Assembly (NCBI RefSeq): GCF_003185915.1 | Contig: NZ_QHLZ01000002.1 | Location: 1 to 64,000, forward strand | Length of the DNA stretch: 64,000 nucleotides | Source: Arthrobacter psychrochitiniphilus | Lineage (GTDB): Bacteria; Actinomycetota; Actinomycetes; Actinomycetales; Micrococcaceae | Direction of reading: 5' to 3' | Part shown: in pieces, positions 17,921-26,969 of the stretch | Layout of the letters: the number at the start of each line of letters is the position of its first letter | How positions within the stretch are numbered: the stretch's first letter is position 1 | The notes under the pieces: model-generated | Databases searched by the model: none | What the model was told of the DNA's origin: nothing | The model's input: the letters and a program-made list of their open reading frames with translations, nothing else | Program-made: the position numbers and the translations under genes

Positions 17921-18068
17921 AGCCCTTGACTCCTGATCCTCAAAGTGCAGGCAGGAATCTACCTCCTGTTCCGGCTTCTCCGGCACTCATTGCCGGAAGC
18001 GTGCATTTGGCCTGTTTGCGGATAAGCTGAACAAAGATATTTTGTCTTTTCCATGAGGAGTTACTGAC

Positions 18069-18635
18069 GTGAGAATCGCTGCCGGCATTCGCAGTACCAA
18101 ACGAGCGCAACGCTTTAGCCTGATTGCCGCCATCGGCATTGGCGCCATGGCCTTCACCGGTTGCAGTGCCATCAACCAGCAAAGCACCGCCATGGAGGTC
18201 ACCGTCACTGATGGTGTGCAATTGGATATGGGCCAGCTGGAACTGCGCAACGTCCTGATCGTCTCTGAAGCAGCAGGGGATCCAGGCCGCGTTATAGGCA
18301 CTTTCTACAACCACGCTGATTCGCAGATGGTCCTGACCATCAGTGGCGCTCAGGGCTCCCAGACAGAAATCACTGTCCAGCCCGGCGTTCCCCTGGTGCT
18401 CAACAGCAAGTCCGATCAGGCAATCCTGAGCACTATGGCCCAGCCGCCGGGCAGCATTGAGTCCATTGAACTGCGCCAGTCAGGTGCCGGCTCTGAAACG
18501 GCTACTTTGAACGTGCCTGTTCTGGACGGCTCCTTAGCTGAGTACAAGAAACTTGTTCCCACACCGGCCGCCAGTGTTCCGGCCACCATGGAAGCCACAC
18601 CAGAAGCCACGGCAACAGCTACGGCAACCCCGTAA
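18069..18635 (+). CDS. LpqE-like exported lipoprotein
   Basis: 188 residues, GTG start with GAGGAG 8 nt upstream. A basic N-terminus, hydrophobic stretch and the lipobox AFTGC (Cys near residue 31) mark a lipoprotein. The mature part has the immunoglobulin-like/copper-chaperone-like pattern of LpqE-type proteins (GQLELRNVLIVS, then VIGTFYNHADSQ). The C-terminal ~30 residues are a Thr/Ala/Pro tail. Its divergent position beside carD matches lpqE beside carD in M. tuberculosis. Biochemical role unknown. Confidence 0.75.
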   Translation: MRIAAGIRSTKRAQRFSLIAAIGIGAMAFTGCSAINQQSTAMEVTVTDGVQLDMGQLELRNVLIVSEAAGDPGRVIGTFYNHADSQMVLTISGAQGSQTEITVQPGVPLVLNSKSDQAILSTMAQPPGSIESIELRQSGAGSETATLNVPVLDGSLAEYKKLVPTPAASVPATMEATPEATATATATP

Positions 18636-18671
18636 CAGCACCGCTCGTCTGCGGCTGTCTACAAGCGGTAC

Positions 18672-18712
18672 AAGTGGGGCCAGTTGTCCAAGACAACTGG
18701 CCCCACTTTTTT
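18672..18712 (+). terminator. intrinsic terminator of the LpqE-like gene
   Basis: A perfect 17-bp stem (18672-18688 with 18692-18708) with a 3-nt loop is followed by a T-run to 18712. Confidence 0.93.
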
Positions 18713-18780
18713 GTGCTCACCTGGCAGTAAACACTCTAGGCTTTGGACATCCCCGAGGCCTCAAACATTGAGAATTAAAC

Positions 18781-18824
18781 ACTGAGGGCGGGTGCCAGAA
18801 AATATTCTGGCACCCGCCCTCAGT
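18781..18824 (-). terminator. terminator hairpin of the GH35 gene
   Basis: A perfect 20-bp stem (18781-18800 with 18805-18824) and a 4-nt loop, 10 bp past the beta-galactosidase stop. On the minus strand it is followed by GTTTAATT, a weak U-tract. Confidence 0.8.
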
Positions 18825-18833
18825 TTCTACAGC

Positions 18834-21800
18834 TTAGTGTGTTGCGCTCCTGCGGCGGTTGAGCAGGAACACCGTTGCACCGGCAGCCAGCAGCAATGCT
18901 GCCAAGCCTCCGATCCAGACGTTGCTGGCACCCGTGCTGGCTAGGTCATCCCCACCAGTGACGGCCGCCGTGGTGGCATCCGATGCATCCGTTGAAGCAT
19001 CCGTTGCAGGGGTGCTGTCAGTGGAGGCTGTGATGATCAACGGTGCACTGACCTGCTGCGGCTCACCATCAAGACCAATACCGTCAATGATGATCCGGTG
19101 CGTACCCGCCGGAACATTCGCAGGCAGCGTTACGCTCAGGCGCACGGTACCGTTTTTATCGGCTTTGGCTGTCCCCAACACCAACGGCTCGGAACGCAGC
19201 GTGAACGTTGCGCTGCTACCGGGCAAGAAGCTCTCACCGGTAATGACGAGCGCACCACCGGCGGCAACAGTGCCCGCACTGAGTTCAATCCCCGGAGTTG
19301 CCGGTTCCTGCGACGGGCCCTGGCTAGCCGTGGGGCTGACAGAGGCTGTTGCACTCTCACTCGGCGTAGCCGAAGCACTCGGTGTAGCTGAGGCGCTGGG
19401 CGTAGCCGAAGCACTCGGCGTAGCCGAAGCACTCGGCGTAGCCGAAGCACTCGGCGTAGCCGAAGCACTCGGCGTAGCCGAAGCACTCGGGCTTGCCGAT
19501 ACCGTGGGTTCCACGGTGCCCTCAACCTTGATCGCCACTGTTTTGCTGCCCAAAACGGAGCCGGAGATGGCGTCCTTGATGGTCACCTTCGCCGTATAGT
19601 CGCCTGCCTGCGTAAAGGTGTGCGCCGCAGTGTACTGACCGCCAACAACGGGGACGCTCACGTCTGCACTGCCATCACCAAAGCCGACAACAGCGTTAGT
19701 CAAAGCTCCGTCACCGATGGCCGCCAATGCGGAGGTGCCACTGATGAGCGCCGATGCTCCGACGTCGAGCGTTGACTTGGCTGCGGCAGCGGTGACCGCC
19801 GGAAGGGTGTAGTCCGGTGCCGTGTTCAGCTTGGTCGTGACCCCGCCGAGGCTGGTGCCACGGTCTACCAAGGTGAAGGAGTCCGGGCCTTGGGCATCGC
19901 GCTCGGTACTGAGCACAATGGCCAGGGTGTTGTCCCCGTTCTTGTTCAAGAACCCACTGGGGATGGTGAAGATGCTCTGCGGGCCCACATTGCCAACCCA
20001 GGTTCCCGTGTTCCAACCGTTGACGTAGATGACGGCGCGAGCGAAGGACTGGCGTCCATTCTCGAATTTGGCATCGTTGATCTTCAAGCCAAGGGCTGTA
20101 TCAGTTCCTGCCGGCACAGCCAGCTTAAAGTTGGTGCGGTACCAGGTCACGCCGGCCTTAGCTGGCTTGAACGAGGTGGCATCAGCCCATTCGCTGTCCG
20201 GGTATCCGGGCAGGTACCAGCCAGCACGCTCACCGTAAAGACCACCGGTGTTGTACATGGTCCTGTCGGTATCGACCGGGGCGGCTTTGTCCTTGGCGCC
20301 TTGCAGCTTCCACGTCACAGCACCGGTGTTGGGCAAAATGGCATCAAAGAGGCCACGGTTCTGACGGGACAGTCCGTCATCAGACCAGTCAAGGTTCTGG
20401 CCGTGGTTACGGACCACTGCCGAAACCACAGTCTTTTCACCATTTTTGATGACCCCGGCCGGAACCGTGATTGCCTTCATGCTGCCATCTGCTGCTGCGG
20501 ATCCGGCGAAGGTGCCATTGACCCAGACCAGCATGTTAGCCGCAGATCCGCCCTGACCGCGCAGCTGGATGCTGGTGGACGCCGAGGATGCGGTGAAGTG
20601 TGCCCGGTACCAGGTGTCACCTTCGTAGAAGCCATAGAATGCCGTATCCAGGACCTTGCCCTGGTTGGTGCCGGGGCCCTGGCGGTTGTTTGGTGAGGAC
20701 GTGGCGTTGGCTACCTGCCATGCGCCATCATCGAAATCCTTGGCGGACTCCGGGTTCTCCCCGGAAACCTTCCAATTGCTCAGTGCTGGCAGGACAGCGG
20801 CACCCGGACCGGCAAGGTTTGTAACAAGCTGACCATTAGCACCCACCGTGGCGGTCAGTGCAACACCGTTCCAGGTGGCCTTGGTGATTCCTGCCGGAAC
20901 GTAAATGTTGATGGCGCGTGCAGCCTTGGTATCGCCGACCAGGTGCACTGTGTCGCCGTCGAACTCTGCTGAACGGAGCAGGTCAACACCCGTGACCATG
21001 ACGGTCTTGTTCGAGGTGCCACCCTTGACGATTCCCTCAATGCTCCACTGCTGGGCCGTGGCCGAGCGGTCCGTGGTGACAACAGTCAAGGTCGGGGCGC
21101 CGCCACCTGTGATCTTGAACGAGGTGTTGGTGCCATGAATGTAGTTCAAGCGCAACTGCTTTGTGGCGCCATTCCATACGGATTCGACGGCGGTGCCAGC
21201 CAGCGTGGTCACAGTGGGTTCTGAGACGTACTGCAGGACAGTTTCGCCGTCGTCGCCCTTGGCTCCGTTGAGCGCCAGCAGGGTACCGTTGGCCACGGGC
21301 ATCTTCGTGAACAACTCGGAGGTGCTGTAAAGCATTTTCTGGCCGTCGAAGGCGTAATCGGCGATGACCATGTTCGCATCACGGCCGTGGAGCTTCAAGA
21401 AAGTGCCGGCCTTCTGCGGGACGCGGGCAAAGGTGATGGAATCCGCCGGCGTCTCCGGGGTGGTTGCGGCCGGGGTGGAGGTTTCAATGGCGTCGATGGA
21501 GATGAACGTCCCCACCGCGGCGGGCGCGCCCTTCACACCCGTGTTGACCACCTTGATGGTGTGCTCAACCGTGGGATCCAGACCCTTTTTCTCAAACGCA
21601 GTCTGGCCGGGGGTGCTGGCAACGGCGACTTGGTACGTGTTGGTCTGGCCCACCTTGACACCGTCGATGAAGACGTCACCAATGGCGTGGTTGTAGGCTG
21701 TGGCGGAAATCAGCTTCACCTCGGCGGCCGTGAACTTGTACTCATAGTACGCGCCGGTCTTGGCACTGTTGCTTTCGGTGCCCATATAGTCATTAGCGGT

Positions 21801-23792
21801 CCAATTTTTGCCGGTGTCATGGCTCCAGTCGGAAACGGTTCCAGTCTTGGAGTAGACGATGGCGGGATCGACGTCGTCGACCTTCTTGGTGATCGGGGCG
21901 GCGGGAGCTTCCGGTGCTGTTGCTGCCGGAATGACATCAAAGGCGTCGATGGTGACGTTGGCACCTTGGCTTGCAGCGTCCTTCTGCCCGGTGACCACAA
22001 TCTTGATGGTGTGTGGAACGTTCGGGTCCAGCCCGTCCTTCTGGAAAGCTACGTACTGGAAGTTGGCATTCTGGCCGCGGTAGGTGTTTGTCTGACCCAC
22101 CTCGACACCGTCAATGTAAACATCGCCGTAACCGTGGTTGATGGACTGCGCGGAAATGACGCGGATACCTGCCCCAGTGAACGTGTAGGAGACGGAATCA
22201 CCCGTCTTGTCGCTGAAGGTTTCGGTGCCCTTGTAGTTCCCTGCGGCCCAGCCTTCACCGTTGGACTTGCCCCACGTGCCTGCATAGGTGATGGAGGGGT
22301 CCCTGTCATCAACGGTGTAGCTGGCGGCCACAACCTCTTCACGCGGGGAAAGAGTCAAGGGGATGGAGTAGTTCAGTTCCGTTGTGCTGTTGCTATCACC
22401 CTGACGGAAGCCCAGGTAGCGGGCTCCGTTGCCGGAGACGGAATCACTCTCCAGGCTCTCGGTGGCAATGCGCTGGTACGACTTGATGTTTCCGGTACCG
22501 CCATCGATTGTGACGGGGGCGCCGGGCTGCGGAACCATATTCGAGATCGGGGTGAAGTCCTTCTGGAAGTATCCCAGTTCCTTCTGCACGGATGCCTTGG
22601 GGGTGAGCTGGCGATCCTCATTGATGGCAGCACCGTAGTCATAGGATGTGAATCCAGAAGACGGGGATCCAGTCCAGCCCCAGTTGGTGCCACCGTACTG
22701 CATGTAGTAATTGAACATGTTGATACCGTTGTTCAGGTTGTTAACCCCGTACTGGCGGGTGAACGCTGAATCAACAAAATCGGCGCATTTGTCAGTGTTG
22801 AAGTTGGCGCCCCACGGAGTGAAGGCTCCGCCCTGACCCTCCGCAATGAACATGGGGCTCGTTTCGGTGCGAGCACGGAAACGGTCTTCCATGTCGGGGA
22901 TCTGACCCCGGGCGTTGGAACAAGTGAAGCCCAGTGGGTACTGGTCGAAGGCGTAATAGTCTAGGCCCACGTTGCCACCGGCACTCGTACTGCCCGGGAC
23001 GTAGGCCCCGTTGAAGCCCCAGTCGTTGTGGAACACCGGGACGGTGATGCCGTCTGCCTTGATGCCCTTGACAAGTTCTTTCATGAAGGCGGGACGGTCG
23101 CCACCTTCATTCAGGAGCTCATTCTCGGCCTGGTAGGTGACGATCGAACCGCCACCGTCGGTTACCTGGTGTTTAACGGCGATCTGATTAAAAGCGTGAA
23201 TCCAGCTCAGGGACTCGCGCAGCGCTTCCGGATCGGTGCTGCGTAAGGATCCCGCACCACTTTTGGTCAGGTAGGCTGGCAATCCGCCCATGGAGATTTC
23301 GGCGTTGACGTAGGGGCCGGGGCGGGCAATGACATAGAGGCCCTCTTCCTCCGCCATGGTCAGCAAGAGGTCAATGTCTTTGATGCCGGTGAAGTCAAAC
23401 TTGCCGGATTCAGTGGAGTGCAGTCCCCAGAAAAAGTAGAGGGAGACGGCGTTGAAGCCGCTGGCGCGCATCTTCTGGAACATGTCGCGCCAGTCGTCCG
23501 TACCGGGCAGACGCCAGTGGTGGAACTCCCCGCTCCAGACGTTGAGGCGTTCCCCGTCAACCATGAAGGACTTGGAATCAAAGGTGACGGTGTGTGATTT
23601 GCCGTCATTGCCCGGGAAGATGACCTTCTCGCCACTCATAGCTGAGGTTGCAACACTCTCCACTGTGACGTTGGAGCCCTCGGCCAGCGCTGGAGAGGAA
23701 ATGCTCATGAGGCCCAGCGCCGCCGTAGCCATAATGGCAGCCGCCTTGAGCCTTCGGGAGCGCCCAGGCGCTCTAGAGGAGTACGCAGTCAT
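18834..23792 (-). CDS. secreted, cell-wall-anchored GH35 beta-galactosidase
   Basis: 1652 residues. Signal peptide 1-37 (cut after SSPALA). GH35 catalytic domain ~75-430 with acid/base E225 (in QAENE) and nucleophile E318 (in FIAEGQGG). Two copies of a ~130-residue galactose-binding-like module at ~495-625 and ~637-770 (each with DGV-VGQTNTY), further jelly-roll domains, a PKD-like domain ~1335-1433, a Ser/Ala/Thr/Pro repeat linker ~1436-1478, an Ig-like domain, then the sortase signal LASTG (1617-1621), a membrane segment and NRRR tail. LAxTG fits class E sortases. It should release terminal beta-galactose from polymers outside the cell. The ATG has AAGGGA upstream. Confidence 0.92.
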   Translation of the reverse strand: MTAYSSRAPGRSRRLKAAAIMATAALGLMSISSPALAEGSNVTVESVATSAMSGEKVIFPGNDGKSHTVTFDSKSFMVDGERLNVWSGEFHHWRLPGTDDWRDMFQKMRASGFNAVSLYFFWGLHSTESGKFDFTGIKDIDLLLTMAEEEGLYVIARPGPYVNAEISMGGLPAYLTKSGAGSLRSTDPEALRESLSWIHAFNQIAVKHQVTDGGGSIVTYQAENELLNEGGDRPAFMKELVKGIKADGITVPVFHNDWGFNGAYVPGSTSAGGNVGLDYYAFDQYPLGFTCSNARGQIPDMEDRFRARTETSPMFIAEGQGGAFTPWGANFNTDKCADFVDSAFTRQYGVNNLNNGINMFNYYMQYGGTNWGWTGSPSSGFTSYDYGAAINEDRQLTPKASVQKELGYFQKDFTPISNMVPQPGAPVTIDGGTGNIKSYQRIATESLESDSVSGNGARYLGFRQGDSNSTTELNYSIPLTLSPREEVVAASYTVDDRDPSITYAGTWGKSNGEGWAAGNYKGTETFSDKTGDSVSYTFTGAGIRVISAQSINHGYGDVYIDGVEVGQTNTYRGQNANFQYVAFQKDGLDPNVPHTIKIVVTGQKDAASQGANVTIDAFDVIPAATAPEAPAAPITKKVDDVDPAIVYSKTGTVSDWSHDTGKNWTANDYMGTESNSAKTGAYYEYKFTAAEVKLISATAYNHAIGDVFIDGVKVGQTNTYQVAVASTPGQTAFEKKGLDPTVEHTIKVVNTGVKGAPAAVGTFISIDAIETSTPAATTPETPADSITFARVPQKAGTFLKLHGRDANMVIADYAFDGQKMLYSTSELFTKMPVANGTLLALNGAKGDDGETVLQYVSEPTVTTLAGTAVESVWNGATKQLRLNYIHGTNTSFKITGGGAPTLTVVTTDRSATAQQWSIEGIVKGGTSNKTVMVTGVDLLRSAEFDGDTVHLVGDTKAARAINIYVPAGITKATWNGVALTATVGANGQLVTNLAGPGAAVLPALSNWKVSGENPESAKDFDDGAWQVANATSSPNNRQGPGTNQGKVLDTAFYGFYEGDTWYRAHFTASSASTSIQLRGQGGSAANMLVWVNGTFAGSAAADGSMKAITVPAGVIKNGEKTVVSAVVRNHGQNLDWSDDGLSRQNRGLFDAILPNTGAVTWKLQGAKDKAAPVDTDRTMYNTGGLYGERAGWYLPGYPDSEWADATSFKPAKAGVTWYRTNFKLAVPAGTDTALGLKINDAKFENGRQSFARAVIYVNGWNTGTWVGNVGPQSIFTIPSGFLNKNGDNTLAIVLSTERDAQGPDSFTLVDRGTSLGGVTTKLNTAPDYTLPAVTAAAAKSTLDVGASALISGTSALAAIGDGALTNAVVGFGDGSADVSVPVVGGQYTAAHTFTQAGDYTAKVTIKDAISGSVLGSKTVAIKVEGTVEPTVSASPSASATPSASATPSASATPSASATPSASATPSASATPSASATPSESATASVSPTASQGPSQEPATPGIELSAGTVAAGGALVITGESFLPGSSATFTLRSEPLVLGTAKADKNGTVRLSVTLPANVPAGTHRIIIDGIGLDGEPQQVSAPLIITASTDSTPATDASTDASDATTAAVTGGDDLASTGASNVWIGGLAALLLAAGATVFLLNRRRSATH
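19359..19484. repeat. 18-bp tandem repeat in the GH35 linker (seven units)
   Basis: Seven units of ACTCGGCGTAGCCGAAGC, the last four identical. They code the six-residue SASATP-type linker of the beta-galactosidase wall-spanning region. Copy number probably varies between strains. Confidence 0.92.
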
Positions 23793-23854
23793 AGTTTGAT
23801 TCCCTTGAACCTAGAGGCAACCGTCAGGGCCGCCCGGATTGTTATCCATCACAG

Positions 23855-23913
23855 CATATGACGCACACCACACCGAGGCAATCAAAATTCAACTTATACG
23901 CACATATGACACA
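23855..23913. promoter_or_regulatory. direct repeat CATATGACRCA upstream of the GH35 gene
   Basis: CATATGACGCA at 23855-23865 and CATATGACACA at 23903-23913, 48 bp apart on the same strand, in the 166-bp gap before the GH35 start. Spacing and position would suit an activator or repressor. No regulator is known. Confidence 0.3.
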
Positions 23914-23958
23914 GTTTTCCCCACACTTTTTGACGAATTGGCCAGGATCAGGCGTGCT

Positions 23959-24639
23959 TTAGGGTTCGAATTTGTAACCCAGCCCACGCACCGTCACTAG
24001 GTGCAGGGGCACGGCTGGATCCGTTTCAATTTTGCTGCGCAGCCTCTTCACATGCACGTCAAGAGTCTTGGTGTCACCAACATAGTCCGATCCCCACACG
24101 CGATCGATCAGCTGGCCTCGGGTAAGCACCTTCCCTGCGTTGCGCAGGAGCATTTCCAACAGTTCAAATTCTTTCAACGGAAAACTCACCGATTCCCCAC
24201 GCACACTCACAACATGCCGGTCCACATCCATGCGTACCGGACCTGCCTGGACCGCGGAGTCCATGAGCTCCTCCGGCTCGGCCTGACGGCGCAGAACCGC
24301 CCGAATCCGGGCAATCAGTTCACGGGAGGAGTAGGGCTTGGTGACATAGTCATCGGCCCCCAACTCCAGGCCAACCACCTTGTCAATCTCTGAATCCTTA
24401 GCCGTCAGCATGATAATGGGGACGCTTGAACGCTGGTGCAAATGCTTGCAAACCTCGGTTCCACTCATGCCCGGTAATTGCAGATCCAACAGAACCAAAT
24501 CGGCGCCGCTGCGTTCAAACTCCACCAAGGCGTCCAGCCCGTTATCCGCTACCGAAACTTCATAGCCTTCCTTGGACAACAAGAATGACAACGGGTCGCT
24601 AATGGAATCTTCGTCTTCAACGATCAATATTCTGCTCAC
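23959..24639 (-). CDS. regX3: phosphate-responsive two-component response regulator RegX3
   Basis: 226 residues, OmpR/PhoB type. The receiver domain (1-~120) has the acidic pocket EDED (8-11), phosphorylation site D52 in LLDLQLPG and the TAKD and KPY segments. The C-terminal winged helix ends in VHVKRLRSKIE and VRGLGYKFEP. It starts 15 bp after senX3 with AGGAG before the ATG. Together with senX3 and divergent phoU it forms the Pho regulatory locus. Confidence 0.93.
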   Translation of the reverse strand: MSRILIVEDEDSISDPLSFLLSKEGYEVSVADNGLDALVEFERSGADLVLLDLQLPGMSGTEVCKHLHQRSSVPIIMLTAKDSEIDKVVGLELGADDYVTKPYSSRELIARIRAVLRRQAEPEELMDSAVQAGPVRMDVDRHVVSVRGESVSFPLKEFELLEMLLRNAGKVLTRGQLIDRVWGSDYVGDTKTLDVHVKRLRSKIETDPAVPLHLVTVRGLGYKFEP

Positions 24640-24654
24640 GCTCGGTGCGCTCCT

Positions 24655-25932
24655 TTAGGTCAAGCCTGGGTGCCGCTCGGCGCGGTGGTGCGTTCCGCCG
24701 TCGGACGTTTGGTTGGAAAGTTGGGGCAGGCGCACGGTGAACGTGGAGCCCAGCTTCGGGGCCGACCACACTGTCACCTCGCCACCATGGTTGCTGATGA
24801 TGTGTTTGACTATGCTCAGGCCCAGCCCAGTACCGCCAGTATGGCGCGAACGCGCAGTGTCAACCCGGTAAAACCGCTCAAAAATGCGGTCCTGCTCGGT
24901 GGGGCTGAGTCCGTCACCTTGATCGGAAATGCTGACGGAGACCACCTCATCCGTCACCGAAAGCCCGATCCCGACCTGCGTATTTTCCGGGGAATACCGC
25001 ACAGCATTATCAATCAGATTGCGCAGAGCGGTCACGAGCTGGGAGCGGTCGCCATAGACCTGCGCCGGCTGGCCGGGCCCCACGGCGATGGTGATGTTCC
25101 GGCTCTGCGCTGGGAGCCTTGTCCTGTCCACGGCCTCGGCAATAACCCCGTTGATATCCACCTCGGTGCCCACCCGCACCACATCTTTGCCCTGCACGCG
25201 CGAGAGTTCGATGATGTCCTGGACCAGGGCGGCCAGCCGCGCAGATTCTGTCATCATGCGTGAGGCGAAGCGGCGGACAGTTGCTTGATCTTCCGGCGCC
25301 GATTCAAGCGCCTCAGCCAGAAGCGAGATGGCCCCCACGGGTGTTTTCAGCTCGTGTGAAACGTTGGCCACGAAATCGTTGCGCACGGCTTCCGTTCGGG
25401 CAATCTCGGTGCGGTCATCCGCCAACAGCAAGATGTACTCCTCACCCAGAGGGGCAACGCGCACCTGGATCACCAAGGTGCCCTGACCCGAAGTCGCCGG
25501 GAACAGGTCAGCGGGTGGCGCTGTGGCGTGGGTTGCTGTGGTCGGTGGGACTTCGGTGGGCGGCGTTGGCGCAGCCGCTCCGCCAGGCAGGACGACGCGT
25601 GGCAAAATAAGGTCACGTTCTTCAATAACACCATCGCGACGTACCCGGTGGGCAAGTTCAATGAGTTCGTGATGGACCACCGTATGGCCGCGGACCAGGC
25701 CGAAGGCGTACGCACCCGGGCTGGCGCGGACAACGCCGTCGACCGTGTCAATGACAATGTAGGCCTTCCCCACCACGGAAAGAACCTCGGCGGAACCGTC
25801 TGGCAACAGGGGTTCACCAATGTCTACAGTGCGTTGGCGTGAACGTTCGCTCAGACTAAATGCGAGCATGCCAAACACACCCAGGGCCAAGCCAATAAGC
25901 CCGGCCACCACTCCTACCAGCAAGGGATCCAC
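24655..25932 (-). CDS. senX3: phosphate-sensing histidine kinase SenX3
   Basis: 425 residues. One N-terminal membrane helix (~4-27), a PAS-like sensing region (~45-185) containing a Thr/Pro-rich insert near 120-140, then the DHp domain with H193 in NVSHELKTPVGA, and an ATPase domain with NLIDNAVRYSP, DQGDGL and GTGLGLSIVKHI. The GTG start at 25932 lies 6 nt after a TAGGCT -10 element, so it is probably leaderless. It phosphorylates RegX3; PhoU normally restrains the system when phosphate is plentiful. Confidence 0.93.
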   Translation of the reverse strand: MDPLLVGVVAGLIGLALGVFGMLAFSLSERSRQRTVDIGEPLLPDGSAEVLSVVGKAYIVIDTVDGVVRASPGAYAFGLVRGHTVVHHELIELAHRVRRDGVIEERDLILPRVVLPGGAAAPTPPTEVPPTTATHATAPPADLFPATSGQGTLVIQVRVAPLGEEYILLLADDRTEIARTEAVRNDFVANVSHELKTPVGAISLLAEALESAPEDQATVRRFASRMMTESARLAALVQDIIELSRVQGKDVVRVGTEVDINGVIAEAVDRTRLPAQSRNITIAVGPGQPAQVYGDRSQLVTALRNLIDNAVRYSPENTQVGIGLSVTDEVVSVSISDQGDGLSPTEQDRIFERFYRVDTARSRHTGGTGLGLSIVKHIISNHGGEVTVWSAPKLGSTFTVRLPQLSNQTSDGGTHHRAERHPGLT

Positions 25933-25938
25933 AGCTCA

Positions 25939-25944
25939 AGCCTA
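25939..25944 (-). promoter_or_regulatory. -10 element TAGGCT for leaderless senX3
   Basis: TAGGCT on the minus strand, 6 nt before the GTG. It lies ~50 bp downstream of the PHO box, a distance compatible with activation. Confidence 0.45.
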
Positions 25945-25991
25945 TGTGCTGATGACACGGATTTTCACCAACCGGCTCCCCTAAACCGTGC

Positions 25992-26046
25992 GTTCAGCTA
26001 ACGTTCACCTTCAGGTGCCCAGCCGTTCATATGCAGGTGACATATT
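25992..26046. promoter_or_regulatory. PHO box (11-bp direct repeats) between senX3 and phoU
   Basis: GTTCA occurs at 25992, 26003 and 26025, in an exact 11-bp register; the intervening 26014 and following 26036 units both begin GGTG. This is the architecture of the Streptomyces PHO box (11-nt direct repeats with GTTCA). It lies between the divergent senX3 and phoU starts and should bind phosphorylated RegX3. Confidence 0.7.
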
Positions 26047-26094
26047 GGAGGGCAGGACAGGCCCGTTGTGGGCTACCCGTGAAAGGAAGCATCT

Positions 26095-26757
26095 GTGCGC
26101 AAAGTATTCCAGGCCGAGCTCCACCAAATAGGTGAGGGCCTGATTGAGATCTCTGATCTAGTTCTCGAAGCTATCGCGAAGGCAACGGCCTCTTTCGCTG
26201 CGGCCGATCTTCCCAGCGCGCAAGAAGTCATTGCCGCCGATGCCCGGATCGATTTTCTGCAAAACGATCTCGACGAACGAGCCATTGACGTTCTTGCTTT
26301 GCAGGGCCCCGTGGCCAGTGACCTCCGTATGATTGTGGGCTCCCTGCGTATGAGCGCATCTTTGGAACGCATGGGCGATCTGGCCCGGCACATTGCCCAA
26401 TTGACGCGGCTACGCTTCCCTAACCCAGTGATCCCGGCATCTCTAACGGAAACTTTTGCCGAGTTGGCCCGTCTGGACATCTTCATTGCGGGGAAGGTCA
26501 CGGAGCTCTTGGAGAGCCGGGATCTTGAACTGGTGGCCGAGATCTCTGCGGCTAAGTCCCAGATCAACAAGCTGCATAAAACCGTATTCGCCACCATGGC
26601 CGCTCCTGAATGGCAGGAAACCGCCGCCACCACTGTCGATGTCACGCTGGCCAGCAGGTATTTTGAACGTTTTGGCGATCACGGAGTGTCAGTGGCCCGC
26701 AAAGTCTCCTACCTGGTGACGGGCGAATGGCAGCCCGAGGAGTTCTTGGCCCTCTAA
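26095..26757 (+). CDS. phoU: phosphate signalling regulator PhoU
   Basis: 220 residues, all helical, with the two PhoU repeats each carrying the metal-binding helix pattern (RMGDLARHIAQL in the first, YFERFGDHGVSVARKV in the second). The GTG start has GAAAGGAAG upstream. It mediates phosphate-dependent inhibition of the SenX3-RegX3 kinase. Divergent from senX3 over a shared PHO box; a strong terminator follows. Confidence 0.95.
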   Translation: MRKVFQAELHQIGEGLIEISDLVLEAIAKATASFAAADLPSAQEVIAADARIDFLQNDLDERAIDVLALQGPVASDLRMIVGSLRMSASLERMGDLARHIAQLTRLRFPNPVIPASLTETFAELARLDIFIAGKVTELLESRDLELVAEISAAKSQINKLHKTVFATMAAPEWQETAATTVDVTLASRYFERFGDHGVSVARKVSYLVTGEWQPEEFLAL

Positions 26758-26780
26758 ATTCCGGCCGCGCTGCAACTTAC

Positions 26781-26845
26781 GCGCCCGCCTCCCACTAATG
26801 CGCCCGGTCTACAGGTCGCATTAGTGGGAGGCGGGCGCATTTTTT
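26781..26845 (+). terminator. intrinsic terminator of phoU
   Basis: A perfect 22-bp stem (26781-26802 with 26817-26838), a 14-nt loop and a run of six T (26840-26845). Confidence 0.93.
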
Positions 26846-26896
26846 ATGGGGGCACGCGCCCTAGGGCCGGGCGTGGAGAGTGTGTAGGGAACGGCT

Positions 26897-26934
26897 GCGG
26901 GGCGGCACCTTTCGTGTGAAAGGTACCGCCCCGC
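26897..26934 (-). terminator. terminator hairpin of gpmA
   Basis: Arms 26897-26913 and 26918-26934 pair over 17 bp with one mismatch or wobble, around a 4-nt loop. It lies 35 bp past the gpmA stop; the U-tract on the minus strand is poor. Confidence 0.6.
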
Positions 26935-26969
26935 CCTGGTGCATTAAAGTCGCGTGCGTTTAAGAGGTG

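Noticed and set aside
21387..22769. 460-codon open frame opposite the GH35 gene
   Set aside because: Shadow caused by high third-position GC; the GH35 reading has signal peptide, catalytic Glu residues and sortase motif.
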